The position numbers were made by a program, and so were the translations under genes. Positions 21,801 through 32,869 of a DNA stretch of 64,000 bases are shown piece after piece. Position 1 is the first letter of the stretch, and the number at the start of each line of letters is the position of its first letter. The notes beneath the pieces were generated by a model, which saw only the letters and a program-made list of their open reading frames with translations, was not told the DNA's origin and ran no database searches. This stretch comes from Megaustenia siamemsis (Eukaryota > Mollusca > Gastropoda > Stylommatophora > Ariophantidae), in contig JAVIAB010000025.1 in NCBI GenBank assembly GCA_032433765.1, positions 34,024,282-34,088,281 of the forward strand. Direction: 5' to 3'.

Positions 21801-22560
21801 CCAATTAGTCCAATTAATTTTAATGCCATGAAAAATGTAAGTAAGTAAAGTAAAGTACCCCCCGTCACGCCGAGTGGCGTATAGAGAAATATGGTGTTAG
21901 TGACCCTATATTTTACAGACCTTCAGCACATGATTTTTGGGGCAATGTGGTCGGTATTACGCCCGTGCTGCTTTTACTTTCCCAGAAGAAATCCGGTACC
22001 CATTTAAGGCTGGGTGAACCCGGAGCCGTCGGTTGGGATCGAACCCTACCCCTTGTCCGTAGTAGTCCAGTATGAAAAATGTACTAACATAAAAACAAAT
22101 AACACCAGGGTTAAAACTAAGAATAGCAAGATGTTACATCTTCTCAATATTCCTGTATGGTGCAGAAACATGGACGTTAGACAAGAAAACAGAACAGAAA
22201 ATTGAAGCTTTTGAAATGTGGATTTATAGAAGTGGTAGAATTGGACAGAAAGAAAAGAAAACAAACGATGAAGTTTTAAAACAACTAAAATTGAAAAGAG
22301 AACTACTAAACACAATTAGAACAAGACAATTGCAATTTTTAGGGCATGTTAAAAGACACAACAGCCTAATAAAAGTAATATTGGAAGGGGAAATACAAGG
22401 TAAAAGAGGCAGAGTCAGATCAAGACTAACATGGACGAGTAACATCAAAAGATGGACAAGTCAATCTATGATAACCTGCACCATCGAAGCAAGAGACAGA
22501 ACGGAATGGCGCTCCATTGTAGCCAACCTTCGATGCGGAGACGGCACTATATGTTGATGA
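21801..22560 (+). mobile_element. LINE La copy 2, interrupted by SINE-alpha copy 3
   Basis: La coding sequence starts before the SINE (TTTTAATGCCATGAAAAATG) and resumes after it with GCAAGATGTTACATCTTCTC and the peptide LYGAETWTLDKKTEQKIEAF. The standard RELLNTIRTRQ and GKRGRVR segments follow, then a TTGATGATGATGA tail. One reading frame from 22216 to 22557 remains open. Confidence 0.88.
21840..22071 (-). mobile_element. SINE-alpha copy 3, head-truncated
   Basis: Lacks the A-box end of the tRNA head (about 25-30 bases) but keeps the B box and body. Exact 12-base target duplication ATGAAAAATGTA at 21828-21839 and 22072-22083, inside La coding sequence. The truncation at the 5' end fits incomplete reverse transcription. 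Confidence 0.92.
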
Positions 22561-22565
22561 TGATG

Positions 22566-22860
22566 AATATCCAATATTAGGAAGAAACAATCATCATTTT
22601 TTGGCCATGTAGTGAGAAGAGAACAACTGGAATATATTGTAACAACTGGGAAAATTGAGGGACAAAGAGATAGAGGGAAGCAAAGAGAAAAAATACCAGA
22701 CAGCTTAAGAGAATGGCTTGAGAAAAAATACCAGACAGCTTAGGAGAATGGCTTGGCAGAATGTCAACAGCAGAAATGATAAATAGCTGACGAGATCGAA
22801 ATTTGTGGAGAGACATGATCACCTACGCCACTAGGCCCGGTACTTGATGATGATGATGAT
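22566..22860 (+). mobile_element. LINE Lb fragment with a 39-bp internal duplication
   Basis: Starts right after the GAT tail of La copy 2 with codons for NIRKKQSSFFGHVVRRE and ends in GGCCCGGTACTTGATGATGA. The segment encoding EKIPDSLREWL is duplicated (22687-22725 and 22725-22760). Confidence 0.87.
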
Positions 22861-22865
22861 TGTAA

Positions 22866-23177
22866 AAAAAGTAAAGAGCCCCCGTCACGCCAAGTGGCGT
22901 ATAGCGAATATGGTGTTAGTGACCATAAATTTTACAGATCTTTACGTGTAGTTGCTGTGAGAAGCCACATCTAGTAGCAGTGAGAAACCACATGTAGATC
23001 AGTAGCACATGATTTTTGGGGTAAGTGGTCGGTATTACGTCCGTGCCGCTTTACTTTCCGAGAAAAAATCCGGTACCCATTTAATACTGGGTGAACCCGA
23101 AAGCCGTCGGTTGGGATCGAACCCTACCTCTTGTCCGTTGTAGTCCAGTTCACTAATCACTGAGCTATCGCAGCTCT
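22866..23177 (-). mobile_element. SINE-alpha copy 4 carrying foreign minisatellite sequence
   Basis: Normal SINE-alpha ends, but about 60 bases at 22940-23000 are replaced by or contain GCTGTGAGAAGCCACATCTA and relatives, which are units of the 23-bp minisatellite that starts 570 bases to the right. The body resumes at CACATGATTTTTGGGGTAAG. The head (GATCGAACCC, CACTGAGCTATCGC) is intact. Confidence 0.88.
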
Positions 23178-23220
23178 CAAAGCATTTTGTATTGTAGTAG
23201 TGTTATATTAGTAGTTTGGG

Positions 23221-23545
23221 GGCCTCGGTAGCCTAGTTGGGAAAACCACTCGACTGGACTACCGACGTTCGGACAACCCGTGTTCGATTCCCGCTGGGAG
23301 CAGTGTGAATTGTACTCGTGGTTGGGGAAAAAAATACCATAACGGTCGACCCAGCCATTGGCAGAAATGGGTACCAGGGTATTACCCTGGGAAGGTGAGG
23401 AATGCCGCCTCGCATCTGAGTTACGATGCTTGAGGCGACATTATACAGGACTCCGAACATTTCTGGATAGGCGGCCGTGCACATATGGGTGGAAACTCGC
23501 GTGCTAAGACGCCGGTTCAGGTCTAGTACTTCACCTTTCCTTTAT
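23221..23545 (+). mobile_element. SINE-beta, tRNA-derived
   Basis: GGTAGCCTAGTTGGGAAAAC (A-box type) and GTGTTCGATTCCCGC (B-box type) about 50 bases apart mark a tRNA-related head, followed by a 240-base unrelated body ending around CTAGTACTTCACCTTTCCTT. It differs in both head and body from SINE-alpha. Only one full copy is in the window, so boundaries are approximate. Confidence 0.7.
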
Positions 23546-23569
23546 TAGTAGTAGTATAGTAGTGACTGT

Positions 23570-24205
23570 AGCATTGTGAGAAGCCACATCTAGTAGCTGA
23601 TAGAAGCCACATGTAATAGATGTGAGAAACAACATGATAGAGCTGTGAGAAACAACATGTAGTAGATGTGAGAAGCCACATGTAATAGATGTGAGAAACA
23701 ACATCTAGTAGCTGTGAGAAACCACATCTAGTAGCTGTGAGAAGTCACATCTAGTATCTGTGAGAAGCCACATGAGGTAGCTGTGAGAAGTCACAACTAG
23801 TAGCTCTGAGAAGCCACGGCTAGTAGCTGTGAGAAGCCACATCTAGTAGATGTGAGAAGCCACATGTAGTAGCTGTGAGAAGCCACATGTAGTAGCTGTG
23901 AGAAGCCATGTCTAGTAGCTGTGAGAAGCCACGTCTAGTAGCTGTGAGAAACCACATCTAGTAGCTGTGAGAAGCCACATCTAGTAGCTGTGAGAAGCCA
24001 CATGTAGTAGCTGTGAGAAACCACATGTAATAGCTGTGAGAAGCCACATCTAGTAGCTGTGAGAAGCCACATGTAGTAGCTGTGAGAAACCACATGTAAT
24101 AGCTGTGAGAAGCCACATGTAGTAGCTATGATAAGCTACATGTAGTAGCTGTGAGAAACCATATCTAGTAGTTGTGAGAAGCCACATCTAGCAGCTGTGA
24201 GAAGC
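23570..24205. repeat. 23-bp tandem repeat, about 27 units
   Basis: Unit GCTGTGAGAAGCCACATCTA plus GTA, with alternation of ATCTAGTA and ATGTAGTA variants. It directly precedes a predicted plus-strand exon acceptor. Confidence 0.95.
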
Positions 24206-24221
24206 AAATATTTACGTGCAG

Positions 24222-24400
24222 TCAAGAAAATGTGTAACGACAGTTATGATATTGTATATTTAAACGTAACATGGATCAGTGCTCACCACACAAGTAAAAA
24301 GCAATGGCAGTTATTAGATTTAAGTAGTAAAATGACCTGGATATTTACACATGTGGGTAGTCGACATAATAGGCTGTCGCAGAATGCTGAACTCAAGTTG
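24222..24400 (+). pseudogene. C-type lectin-domain exon (second half), possibly decayed
   Basis: A 179-base exon-like stretch between an AG acceptor (TTTACGTGCAG) and a GT donor (TTG/GTGAGA), open in one frame, starting with two bases of a split codon and ending in phase 0. It encodes KKMCNDSYDIVYLNVT, WISAHHTSKKQWQLLD and KMTWIFTHVGSRHN, which follows the pattern of the C-type lectin fold (a WI strand, a W-x-LD turn, then W..G..N). The cysteine expected near the ..C.EL position is Ala (QNAELKL). The family normally binds glycans or acts as a secreted recognition module. Orientation is opposite to the lectin exons at 33-40 kb, so this is a paralogue, a pseudogene or an inverted piece. Identification is by pattern, without a search. 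Confidence 0.5.
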
Positions 24401-24419
24401 GTGAGACATCCTATGTTAT

Positions 24420-24635
24420 TTATTATTATTATTATTAGTCATAGTAGTAGTAGTAGTAGTAGTAGAGGTAGTAGTAGTGATAGTAGTAGTAGTAGTATTA
24501 GTAGTAGTAGTATTGGTAGTAGAGGTAGTAGTAGTGGTATCAGTAGTAGTAGTATTGGTAGTAGAGGTAGTAGTAGTAGTAGTGGTAGTAGTAGTAGTAG
24601 TAGTAGTGGTTGTAGTAGTAGTAGTAGTAGTAGTG

Positions 24636-24666
<31 letters not shown>

Positions 24667-24967
24667 TAGTAGTAGTAGTAGTGGTGGTTGTAGAGGTAGT
24701 AGTATTAGTATTGGTAGTAGAGGTAGTAGTAGTAGTGGTAGTAGTATTAGTAGTGGTAGTAGAGGTAGTAGTAGTAGTAGTAGTGGTAGTAGAGGTAGTA
24801 GTAGTAGTAGTAGTAGTGGTAGTAGAGGTAGTAGTAGTAGTAGTAGTAGTGGTAGTAGAGGTAGTAGTAGTAGTGGTAGTAGAGGTAGTAGTAGTAGTAG
24901 TAGTATGGTAGCAGAGGTAGTAGTAGTAGTAGTGGTAGTAGTGGTAATGGTAGTAGTAGTAGTAGTG

Positions 24968-25007
<40 letters not shown>

Positions 25008-25071
25008 TAGTGGTAGTAGAGGTAGTAGTAGTAGTGGTAGTAGAGGTAGTAGTAGTAGTATGGTAGCAGAG

Positions 25072-25107
<36 letters not shown>

Positions 25108-25828
25108 ATGGTAGTAGTAGTAGTAGTAGTGGTAGTAGTAGTAGTAGTTGTAGTGGTAGTAGAGGTAGTAGTAGTAGTAGTGGTAGTAGAGGTAGTAGTT
25201 GTAGTAGTAGTGGTAGTAGAGGTAGTAGTAGTAGTGGTAGTAGTAGTGGTAGTAGTGGTAGTAGACGTAGTAGTAGTGGTAGTAGTAGTGGTAGTAGTGG
25301 TAGTAGAGGTAGTAGTAAGAGTATTAGTAGAGGTAGTAGTAATAGTAGTAGTTGTAGTATTAGTAGTAGTGGTCGTAGAGGTAGTAGTAGCAGTAGTAGT
25401 AGTAGAGGTAGTAGTAGTAGTAGTAGTAGTGGTAGTAGAGGTAGTAGTAGTAGTGGTAGTAGTGGTAGTAGTGGTAGCAGTGGTAGTAGAGATAGTAGTA
25501 GTAGTAGTAGTGGTAGTAGTGGTGATGGTGGTAGTAGAGGTAGTAGTAGTAGTAGTTTAAGCAGCAATAGTAGTAGCAGGAGTTGTAGTAGAGGTAGTAG
25601 TAGCAGCGATAGTAGTAGTAGTAATGGCAGTAGTAGTAGTATAAGTAACGGCAGTAGTAGTAGTAGTAATGGCAGTAGTAGTAGTAGTAATGGCAGTAGT
25701 AGTAGTAGTAATGGCAGTAGTAGTAGTAGTAGTAATGGCAGTAGTAGTAGTAGTAGTAATGGCAGTAGTAGTATAAGTAACGGCAGTAGTAGTAGTAGTA
25801 ATGGCAGTAGTAGTATAAGTAACGGCAT

Positions 25829-25873
<45 letters not shown>

Positions 25874-25905
25874 CAGCAAGCAGTAGTAGCAGTAGTAGCA
25901 GTAGA
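24420..25905. repeat. (TAG)n trinucleotide array, about 1.49 kb
   Basis: Interrupted GTA/TAG triplets with GGT, GCA and AAT variants; the right end (25560 on) has a GGCAGTAGTAG sub-pattern. Long Ser-, Val-, Leu- and Thr-rich frames on both strands follow from the triplet and are not genes. It separates the two plus-strand lectin-like exons. Confidence 0.97.
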
Positions 25906-26060
25906 AGTAATTGTAACTGGAAAAGAAATGGTTTCAAAAAATACATTTACCCTTGTTAGAATGACTGTGACAATAAGTTAGGCAGACACACTCATTGACA
26001 AAACATGCAGCATGAAAGATCTGGCAGTGGTTTAGAAAGTAAAATGAAAATCTCTTACAG

Positions 26061-26141
26061 AGCCTCACTGACCTACCTCCTCATAACTGGGCTGGTACAT
26101 CCAAACATGACTATGTGCTTCCTTCTGGCCTGCAACTCTAA
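26061..26141 (+). pseudogene. C-type lectin-domain C-terminal exon, cysteines lost
   Basis: Follows a good acceptor (AAAATCTCTTACAG). Read in phase 0, matching the phase-0 donor at 24400, it gives SLTDLPPHN then WAGTSKHDYVLPSGLQL and a TAA stop at 26139-26141. Lectin domains typically end W.D..C.Y.LP..C followed by a stop or linker; here the layout is kept but D is G and both cysteines are absent. I read it as the decayed last exon of the gene containing 24222-24400. It could be chance, since it is short. Confidence 0.4.
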
Positions 26142-26204
26142 TCACATCCTTCCTGGATACAAGGGTAACTAAAGTAGAAAGAGTTGAGTGTGAAGAGCCT
26201 TCCA

Positions 26205-28127
26205 CGGGGTACATGACAAGTTTGTAGTTAGTATAAAGAGAGATTTATTGTGGGATAACGACAAGTATGTAGTTAGTATAAAGAGAGATTTATTGTGGGA
26301 TAACGACAAGTATGTAGTTAGTATAAAGAGAGATTTATTGTGGGATAACGACAAGTATGTAGTTAGTATAAAGAGAGATTTATTGTGGGATAACGACAAG
26401 TATGTAGTTAGTATAAAGAGAGATTTACACGAGGATAACGACAAGTATGTAGTTAGTATAAAGAGAGATTTATTGTGGGATAACGACAAGTATGTAGTTA
26501 GTATAAAGAGAGATTTATTGTGGGATAACGACAAGTATGTAGTTAGTATAAAGAGAGATTTACACGAGGATAACGACAAGTATGTAGTTAGTATAAAGAG
26601 AGATTTATTGTGGGATAACGACAAGTATGTAGTTAGTATAAAGAGAGATTTATTGTGGGATAACGACAAGTATGTAGTTAGTATAAAGAGAGATTTATTG
26701 TGGGATAACGACAAGTATGTAGTTAGTATAAAGAGAGATTTATTGTGGGATAACGACAAGTATGTAGTTAGTATAAAGAGAGATTTACACGAGGATAACG
26801 ACAAGTATGTAGTTAGTATAAAGGGAGGGATTTATTGTGGGATAACGACAAGTTTGTAGTTAGTATAAAGAGAGATTTACACGAGGATAACGACAAGTAT
26901 GTAGTTAGTATAAAGAGAGATTTACACGAGGATAACGACAAGTTTGTAGTTAGTATAAAGAGAGATTTACACGAGGATAACGACAAGTATGTAGTTAGTA
27001 TAAAGAGAGATTTACACGAGGATAACGACAAGTATGTAGTTAGTATAAAGAGAGATTTATTGTGGGATAATGACAAGTACGTAGTTAGTATAAAGAGAGA
27101 TTTACACGAGGATAACGACAAGTATGTAGTTAGTATAAAGAGAGATTTACACGAGGATAACGACAAGTATGTAGTTAGTATAAAGAGAGATTTACACGAG
27201 GATAACGACAAGTATGTAGTTAGTATAAAGAGAGATTTATTGTGGGATAACGACAAGTATGTAGTTAGTATAAAGAGAGATTTACACGAGGATAACGACA
27301 AGTATGTAGTTAGTATAAAGGGAGGGATTTATTGTGGGATAACGACAAGTTTGTAGTTAGTATAAAGAGAGATTTACACGAGGATAACGACAAGTATGTA
27401 GTTAGTATAAAGAGAGATTTACACGAGGATAACGACAAGTTTGTAGTTAGTATAAAGAGAGATTTACACGAGGATAACGACAAGTTTGTAGTTAGTATAA
27501 AGAGAGATTTACACGAGGATAACGACAAGTTTGTAGTTAGTATAAAGAGAGATTTACACGAGGATAACGACAAGTATGTAGTTAGTATAAAGAGAGATTT
27601 ATTGTGGGATAACGACAAGTTTGTAGTTAGTATAAAGGGAGGGATTTATTGTGGGATAACGACAAGTTTGTAGTAAGTATAAAGGGAGGGATTTATTGTG
27701 GGATAACGACAAGTTTGTAGTAAGTATAAAGGGAGGGATTTATTGTGGGATAACGACAAGTTTGTAGTAAGTATAAAGGGAGGGATTTATTGTGGGATAA
27801 CGACAAGTTTGTAGTTAGTATAAAGGGAGGGATTTATTGTGGGATAACGACACGTTTGTAGTTAGTATAAAGGGAGGGATTTATTGTGGGATAACGACAA
27901 GTATGTAGTTAGTATAAAGGGAGGGATTTATTGTGGGATAACGACAAGTATGTAGTTAGTATAAAGGGAGAGATTTATTGTGGGATAACGACAAGTTTGT
28001 AGTTAGTATAAAGGGAGAGATTTATTGTGGGATAATGAAAAGTATGTAGTTAGTATAAAGGGAGAGACTTACACTGGGATAATGACAAGTATGTAGTTAG
28101 TATAAAGGGAGAGACTTACAGTGGGAT
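26205..28127 (+). repeat. 45-bp minisatellite, about 42 units
   Basis: Unit contains TAAAGAGAGATTTATTGTGG and GATAACGACAAGTATGTAGT. Two alternating subtypes, TTATTGTGGGA and TTACACGAGGA, plus a third right-hand subtype with AAGGGAGGGATT. Open in register as a 15-residue repeat (WDNDKYVVSIKRDLL) on the plus strand and another on the minus strand. It is interrupted by a LINE at 28137. No splice or promoter context, so no protein is called. Confidence 0.95.
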
Positions 28128-28136
28128 AATAACAAG

Positions 28137-28730
28137 GCTTTCAGAAGACTTGAAAAGTTGTGGAAATCAAAACTCATCAGCACAAACACAAAAAATTAGA
28201 CTATTCAAATCAAATATACTATCAACCCTTATCTATGGATGTGAAAGCTGGAAAACAACAAGAGATATAGAAACAAAGTTGAACGCATTCGAAAATAAAT
28301 GTTTAAGGAAAATACTTGGTATAGCGTGGAACGAATTCAAAACAAACGCGGAAATTAGAGAAATCGCCAATCAACCACTAATATCTTCAGTAATAAAGAA
28401 AAGACGATGGTCATATGTTGGACATGTGATGAGAAGAGATAATAACCGAATAGCAAGCAAGCCCTCATGTGGGAAACATCATGTAAGAGAAAAAGAGGAA
28501 GACCCAGAGAGACACTGAGAAGAACATTTATGAGAGAGGCAAAAGCAGCAGGAATAGGCACCTTCAATGAGATAGAGCTGCTTGCAAGGAACAGAGACAA
28601 ATGACGAGATATGATAAAATATCTTTAAAAGAATTGAAAACTGCTAGGACAAAAATTCAGATATGAGAAGGAGTATCTTGGTCTACGCCCCATGTGCCGG
28701 CTACGGCTCGAAAGGTCAATAGATAGATAG
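28137..28730 (+). mobile_element. LINE Ld copy 1 inserted in the 45-bp array
   Basis: Encodes LFKSNILSTLIYGCESWK, then NKCLRKILGIAWNEFKTNAE and VGHVMRRDNNRIAS, with a frameshift before the last 30 codons (ARNRDKWRDMIKYL equivalent). Ends in a GATAGATAG tail. A 9-base target duplication, AATAACAAG at 28128-28136 and 28731-28739, brackets it, so it is a 594-base 5'-truncated insertion. Confidence 0.92.
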
Positions 28731-28995
28731 AATAACAAGTGTGTAGTTAGTATAAAGAGAGAGGTTTACTCTGGGATAATCACAGGTATGAAGTTAGTAT
28801 AAAGAGAGAGATTTACACAGGATAATAACAGGTATGTAGTTAGTATAGAAAGAGAGATTTAAAAGGGATAACGACTAGTGGGGAAGTTAGTATAAAGGGA
28901 TAAACTTACACAGGGATAATGATAAGTATATAGTTAGTATAAAGGAAGAGATTTAGACGGGGATAATGACAGGGTATATAGTTAGTATAGATGGG
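28731..28995 (+). repeat. Right remnant of the 45-bp array
   Basis: Diverged units (TTAGTATAAAGAGAGAGATT, GGATAATAACAGGTATGTAG) continue the array after the LINE insertion. Units here are the most degenerate, as expected at an array edge. Confidence 0.85.
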
Positions 28996-29023
28996 TTTGA
29001 TTACAACGTGTACAGTGTTGAAT

Positions 29024-29173
29024 AAACTACAAGTATCTCATAATTAAGGATGATCCCAAATGCGTTATACAGGAAGCCAAAGAAAATATGTGGATCAACG
29101 CGAACTGCAGTTGTGACGACTGTCAGTCGCTACTCGTTGGGAGATACACTGGGGAGGATACCAAGCACTTATA
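29024..29173 (+). other. Unassigned cysteine-rich open stretch
   Basis: An open frame of about 48 codons contains DDPKCVIQEAKENMW and NANCSCDDCQSLL. The CxCxxC spacing looks non-random but I do not recognise a family and no splice sites convincingly frame it. It may be a transposon relic. Confidence 0.25.
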
Positions 29174-29189
29174 AAGTTCTTCAATGAGC

Positions 29190-30650
29190 AATACGGGTAG
29201 GGGTAACCAACCTACTAACAAACCAATCAACGACCAAAAAAAACCAACTGCCCACCCAAAGACAACCAGCCAACTACCGACCCAAACAATCAAGCAATCA
29301 ATGACCCAAAAAGCCAACTAAACAAGCAACCATCCAACCAACCAAGTAGCCACCAAATCATATAAAAACAATCAATCAAACAACCAAGTAACCACCCCCA
29401 ACAAAATTACATCAACACCCAAGACAGCCAACCAATCACCCAACCAAGAAACCACCAAAATAACCAGCCAAGCAAACAACTAACCGATCAACTACCCACT
29501 CAACTATACAAACGCCAAAACAGCCAATTAACTAAACAACCACTCAAGCAACCAACCAAACAATCAAACAACCAACAAACCACGCAGTCGACCAACCACC
29601 CAACTAACCAACGAAACAACCAACCAAGTAAACAAGCACAAAGACAACCAACCAAACAACCAACCACCCTAACAATCAACCACACAACAAACAAACCACT
29701 CAAAAATTCAACAAACCAATAAAACACCACAAGCACCACCGAACCAAGTAAATAACCACTCAACCAACATATCACTCAACCAACCAACCAACCACTCAAC
29801 CAACCAACCAACCACTCAACCAACATATCACTCAACCAACCAACCAACCACTCAACCAACCAACCAACCACTCAACCAACCAACCAACCAACCACTCAAC
29901 CAACCAACCACTCAACCAACCAACCACTCAACCAACCAACCACTCAACCAACCAACCAACCTCTCAAACAACCAACCAACCAACCACTCAACCAACCAAC
30001 CAACCTCTCAAACAACCAACCACTCAAACAACCAACCAACCACTCAAACAACCAACCAACCACTCAAACAACCAACCAACCACTCAAACAACCAACCAAC
30101 CACTCAAACAACCAACCAACCACTCAAACAATCAACCAAGCAACCACTCAAACAACGAACCAACCAACCACTCAACCAACCACTCAAACAAACAACCAAC
30201 CAACCAACCACTCAAACAACCAACCAACCACTCAAACAACAGACCAACCAACCAACCACTCAAACAACCAACCACTCAAACAACCAACCAACCAAACAAC
30301 CAAACAATCAACCACCTAACCAACCAATCAAACAATAAACACACTAACCAACCATCCACACAACCAACCAACTAACCAAACAACCAAGGAATCAAGCATA
30401 CAACCATGCAATCAACCAACGCACCACTTAAATAACCAACCCATGAAGGAAACAACCAATCATCCAAAAAACCAACAACCACCCAAACAACCTACCAACC
30501 ATGCAAACAACCAACCAACCGACCGACCATCTAACTAATCAACCAACCAACGAAAACGACGCCCCAAACAAGCAACCAACGAACGAACCAAAAACCAACC
30601 AATTAAGCAACCACCTAACCGATTACTCAAATCTAATGTAAACCTAACTA
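29190..30650. repeat. AACC-type tetranucleotide array, 1.46 kb
   Basis: Imperfect CAAC/CCAA repeats, most regular at 29760-30300 as CCAACCAACCACTCAA. The plus strand has very few G residues throughout, especially from 29760 to 30330. Confidence 0.95.
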
Positions 30651-30685
30651 TTCAACTAAATTACCTAACTAGCACGGATGTACAT

Positions 30686-30720
<35 letters not shown>

Positions 30721-30798
30721 ACACATACACACACACACATATATATATATATATTTATATGTATTTATAATTATATGTATTTTGTTATAGGTGTTTAT

Positions 30799-30837
<39 letters not shown>

Positions 30838-30872
30838 TAGTATATATGTGTGTGTGTGTGTGTGTATAAACA
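30686..30872. repeat. AT and CA/GT microsatellites
   Basis: Runs of TA (30686-30708, 30803-30836) with CA/GT runs (30709-30738, 30848-30866). Confidence 0.93.
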
Positions 30873-30937
30873 TATGTGGATAAAACGTATAAGTACGTAT
30901 TTGGCTGCATATGTTCATAATGGGTTAGTGATGTCTC

Positions 30938-31565
30938 ATCTTCATCATGTGCCATACTGGTTGGCGTAGGGGATCATGTCCTTCCATAGTCTTCTATCCA
31001 CAGTGCATCGTATCAGTTCTGTTGTTGACTGCTTTCTTTTGCCATGCCACGATACAGAGCTATCTAGTATTTTCTCTCTTTGTCGTCCGTGATATCTCTT
31101 TCCAGGTATTCCAACTTTCCTCTTCTCATGATGTGCCCAAAAAATGTTGATTCTTTCTTTCTAATGTTTTTTAGGAGTTCCCTTTCTCTGTTGGCCTCTT
31201 TGAGAATTTCATCAATGGTCTGTTTAGCTGTCCATGAAACTTTCAACATTCTTCTGAGAAATCCCATCTCTGTGGCTTTAATAGTCTTTTCATTTGTTTG
31301 TCTACTGTCCATGATTCGCTTCCATTGGTCCGAATTGGTTCTATATAGCACCGATGAACTCTCTCACTTCTATTGACATAGATTTGCTGCATAAGATATT
31401 GTTCATTTTCTGAAATGCTATTTTCGCCACAGCTATTGAGCTTTTTATTTCTGCGGTGCATCTTCCATCTGATGTTATTATTGTGCCCAAGTATTTGAGG
31501 CGTCGCACTTGTTTCAGATTTGTCCTGTCTATGTGTATGCTGTATGATAGTGATGATTGTTTAGT
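30938..31565 (-). mobile_element. LINE Lc copy 2
   Basis: Minus-strand Lc with FLRRMLKVSWTAKQTIDE and FGHIMRRGKLEYL, a deletion after that point removing the LVTTGKIKG codons, and the standard tail near CATCATGTGCCATACTGG. Upstream it reaches codons for RRLKYLGTIITSDGRC. Confidence 0.85.
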
Positions 31566-31734
31566 GATGTCTGCGCGTACCTTAGAACGCATACACCGAT
31601 TTGCTCTAGCTCTCCATGTTTTATATGCTCTCTTTCTCTCTCTCCCCCCCCCCCACAGTTATCCCTCAGAGATCCACAGTACTACAGAAGTCCAGCCATA
31701 AAATTCTATTGGTAACTATTCTTATTATATCGTA

Positions 31735-32672
31735 TGCTCACCTAATCCAGCAGAACAATAAGAGAGGAGTAAGACAAGGATGCATCCTATCACCAAGCTT
31801 GGTCAATCTATACACTGAGCAAATCTTTAAAAACATCTCAGAGATGTCAAGCCTAAACATTAATAGAAAGATAATCAATATACTAAGATATGATACTGTA
31901 CTACTAGCAAAAAAATTCTTAAAATCTACAACAATTGCTTAATGTATTAAACATGACAAGCAAAAAATATGGACTAGATATGAATATCAAAAAGACTAAA
32001 ATTATGATCATAAACAAAGAAAATTCTCAAGACCTACAATTAAATATCACAGTTGAAGGAGACAGTCCAGAGACAGTCCAGAGCTACAACTACCTGGGAC
32101 ATACTTTAACTAGTGATGGAAAATGTAAAACTGAAATAAATAAAAGAATAGGAATGGCAAAAAGTAATTTCAATGCCATGAAGAATATACTAATATCAAA
32201 ACAAATAACACTAAGGCTAAAACTAAGAATAGCAAAATGTTTCATCTTCTCAATATTCCTGTATGGTGCAGAAACAAGGACATTAGACAAGAAAACAGAA
32301 CAGAAAATTGAAGCCTTTGAAATGTGTATCTATAGAAGAATAGGTAGAATTGGATGGAAAGAAAAGAAAACAAACGATGAAGTTTTAAAACAACTAAAAA
32401 TGATAAGAGAACTACTAAACACAGAAGAAGACAAATGACATTTTTGGGTCATGTCAAAAAGACACAACAGCCTAATAAATGTAATATTGGAAGTGAAAAT
32501 ACAAGGTAAAAGAGACAGATGCAGACCAAGACTAACATGGACGAGTAACATCAAAAGATGGACAAGTCAATCTATGGCAGTCTGCACCATCAAAGCAAGA
32601 TACAGAGTGGAATGGCGCTCCATGGTAGCCAACCTTCGATGCGGAGACGGCACTCAGACGTGGTACTTGATG
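31735..32672 (+). mobile_element. LINE La copy 3, best preserved, active site deleted
   Basis: Contains RT motifs in order: NKRGVRQGCILSP, a degraded active-site region (ILRYDTVLLAKK, where family members have ILKYADDTVLL, a 6-base loss removing Ala-Asp), KKYGLDMNIKKTKIM, SYNYLGHTLTSDGK, then LYGAETRTLDKKTEQK and the C-terminal domain. A frame of 167 codons (31935-32438) is intact, followed by a small deletion at 32420. Ends AACCTTCGATGCGGAGACGG plus a TTGATGATAAG tail. Confidence 0.9.
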
Positions 32673-32869
32673 ATAAGTTTCTTGTTTTATTTGTTGTTTT
32701 CGGTTTCAGTCTTGTACTGGGTCGTAGTCTGGAATTGTTCAGTGCCATTTATTATCTGCGTAAAACTGCGCACATGCCATTTTCTTTATCTTTCATCGTC
32801 CTTATCGTCAGTGACGCATTCTCACTCATTCCTACCCTGTCGTTTATATTCCCTTCACCCTGCACAGTA

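Noticed and set aside
24416..25946. Poly-Ser, poly-Val, poly-Leu and poly-Thr frames
   Set aside because: Pure consequence of the TAG/GTA triplet array in all frames.
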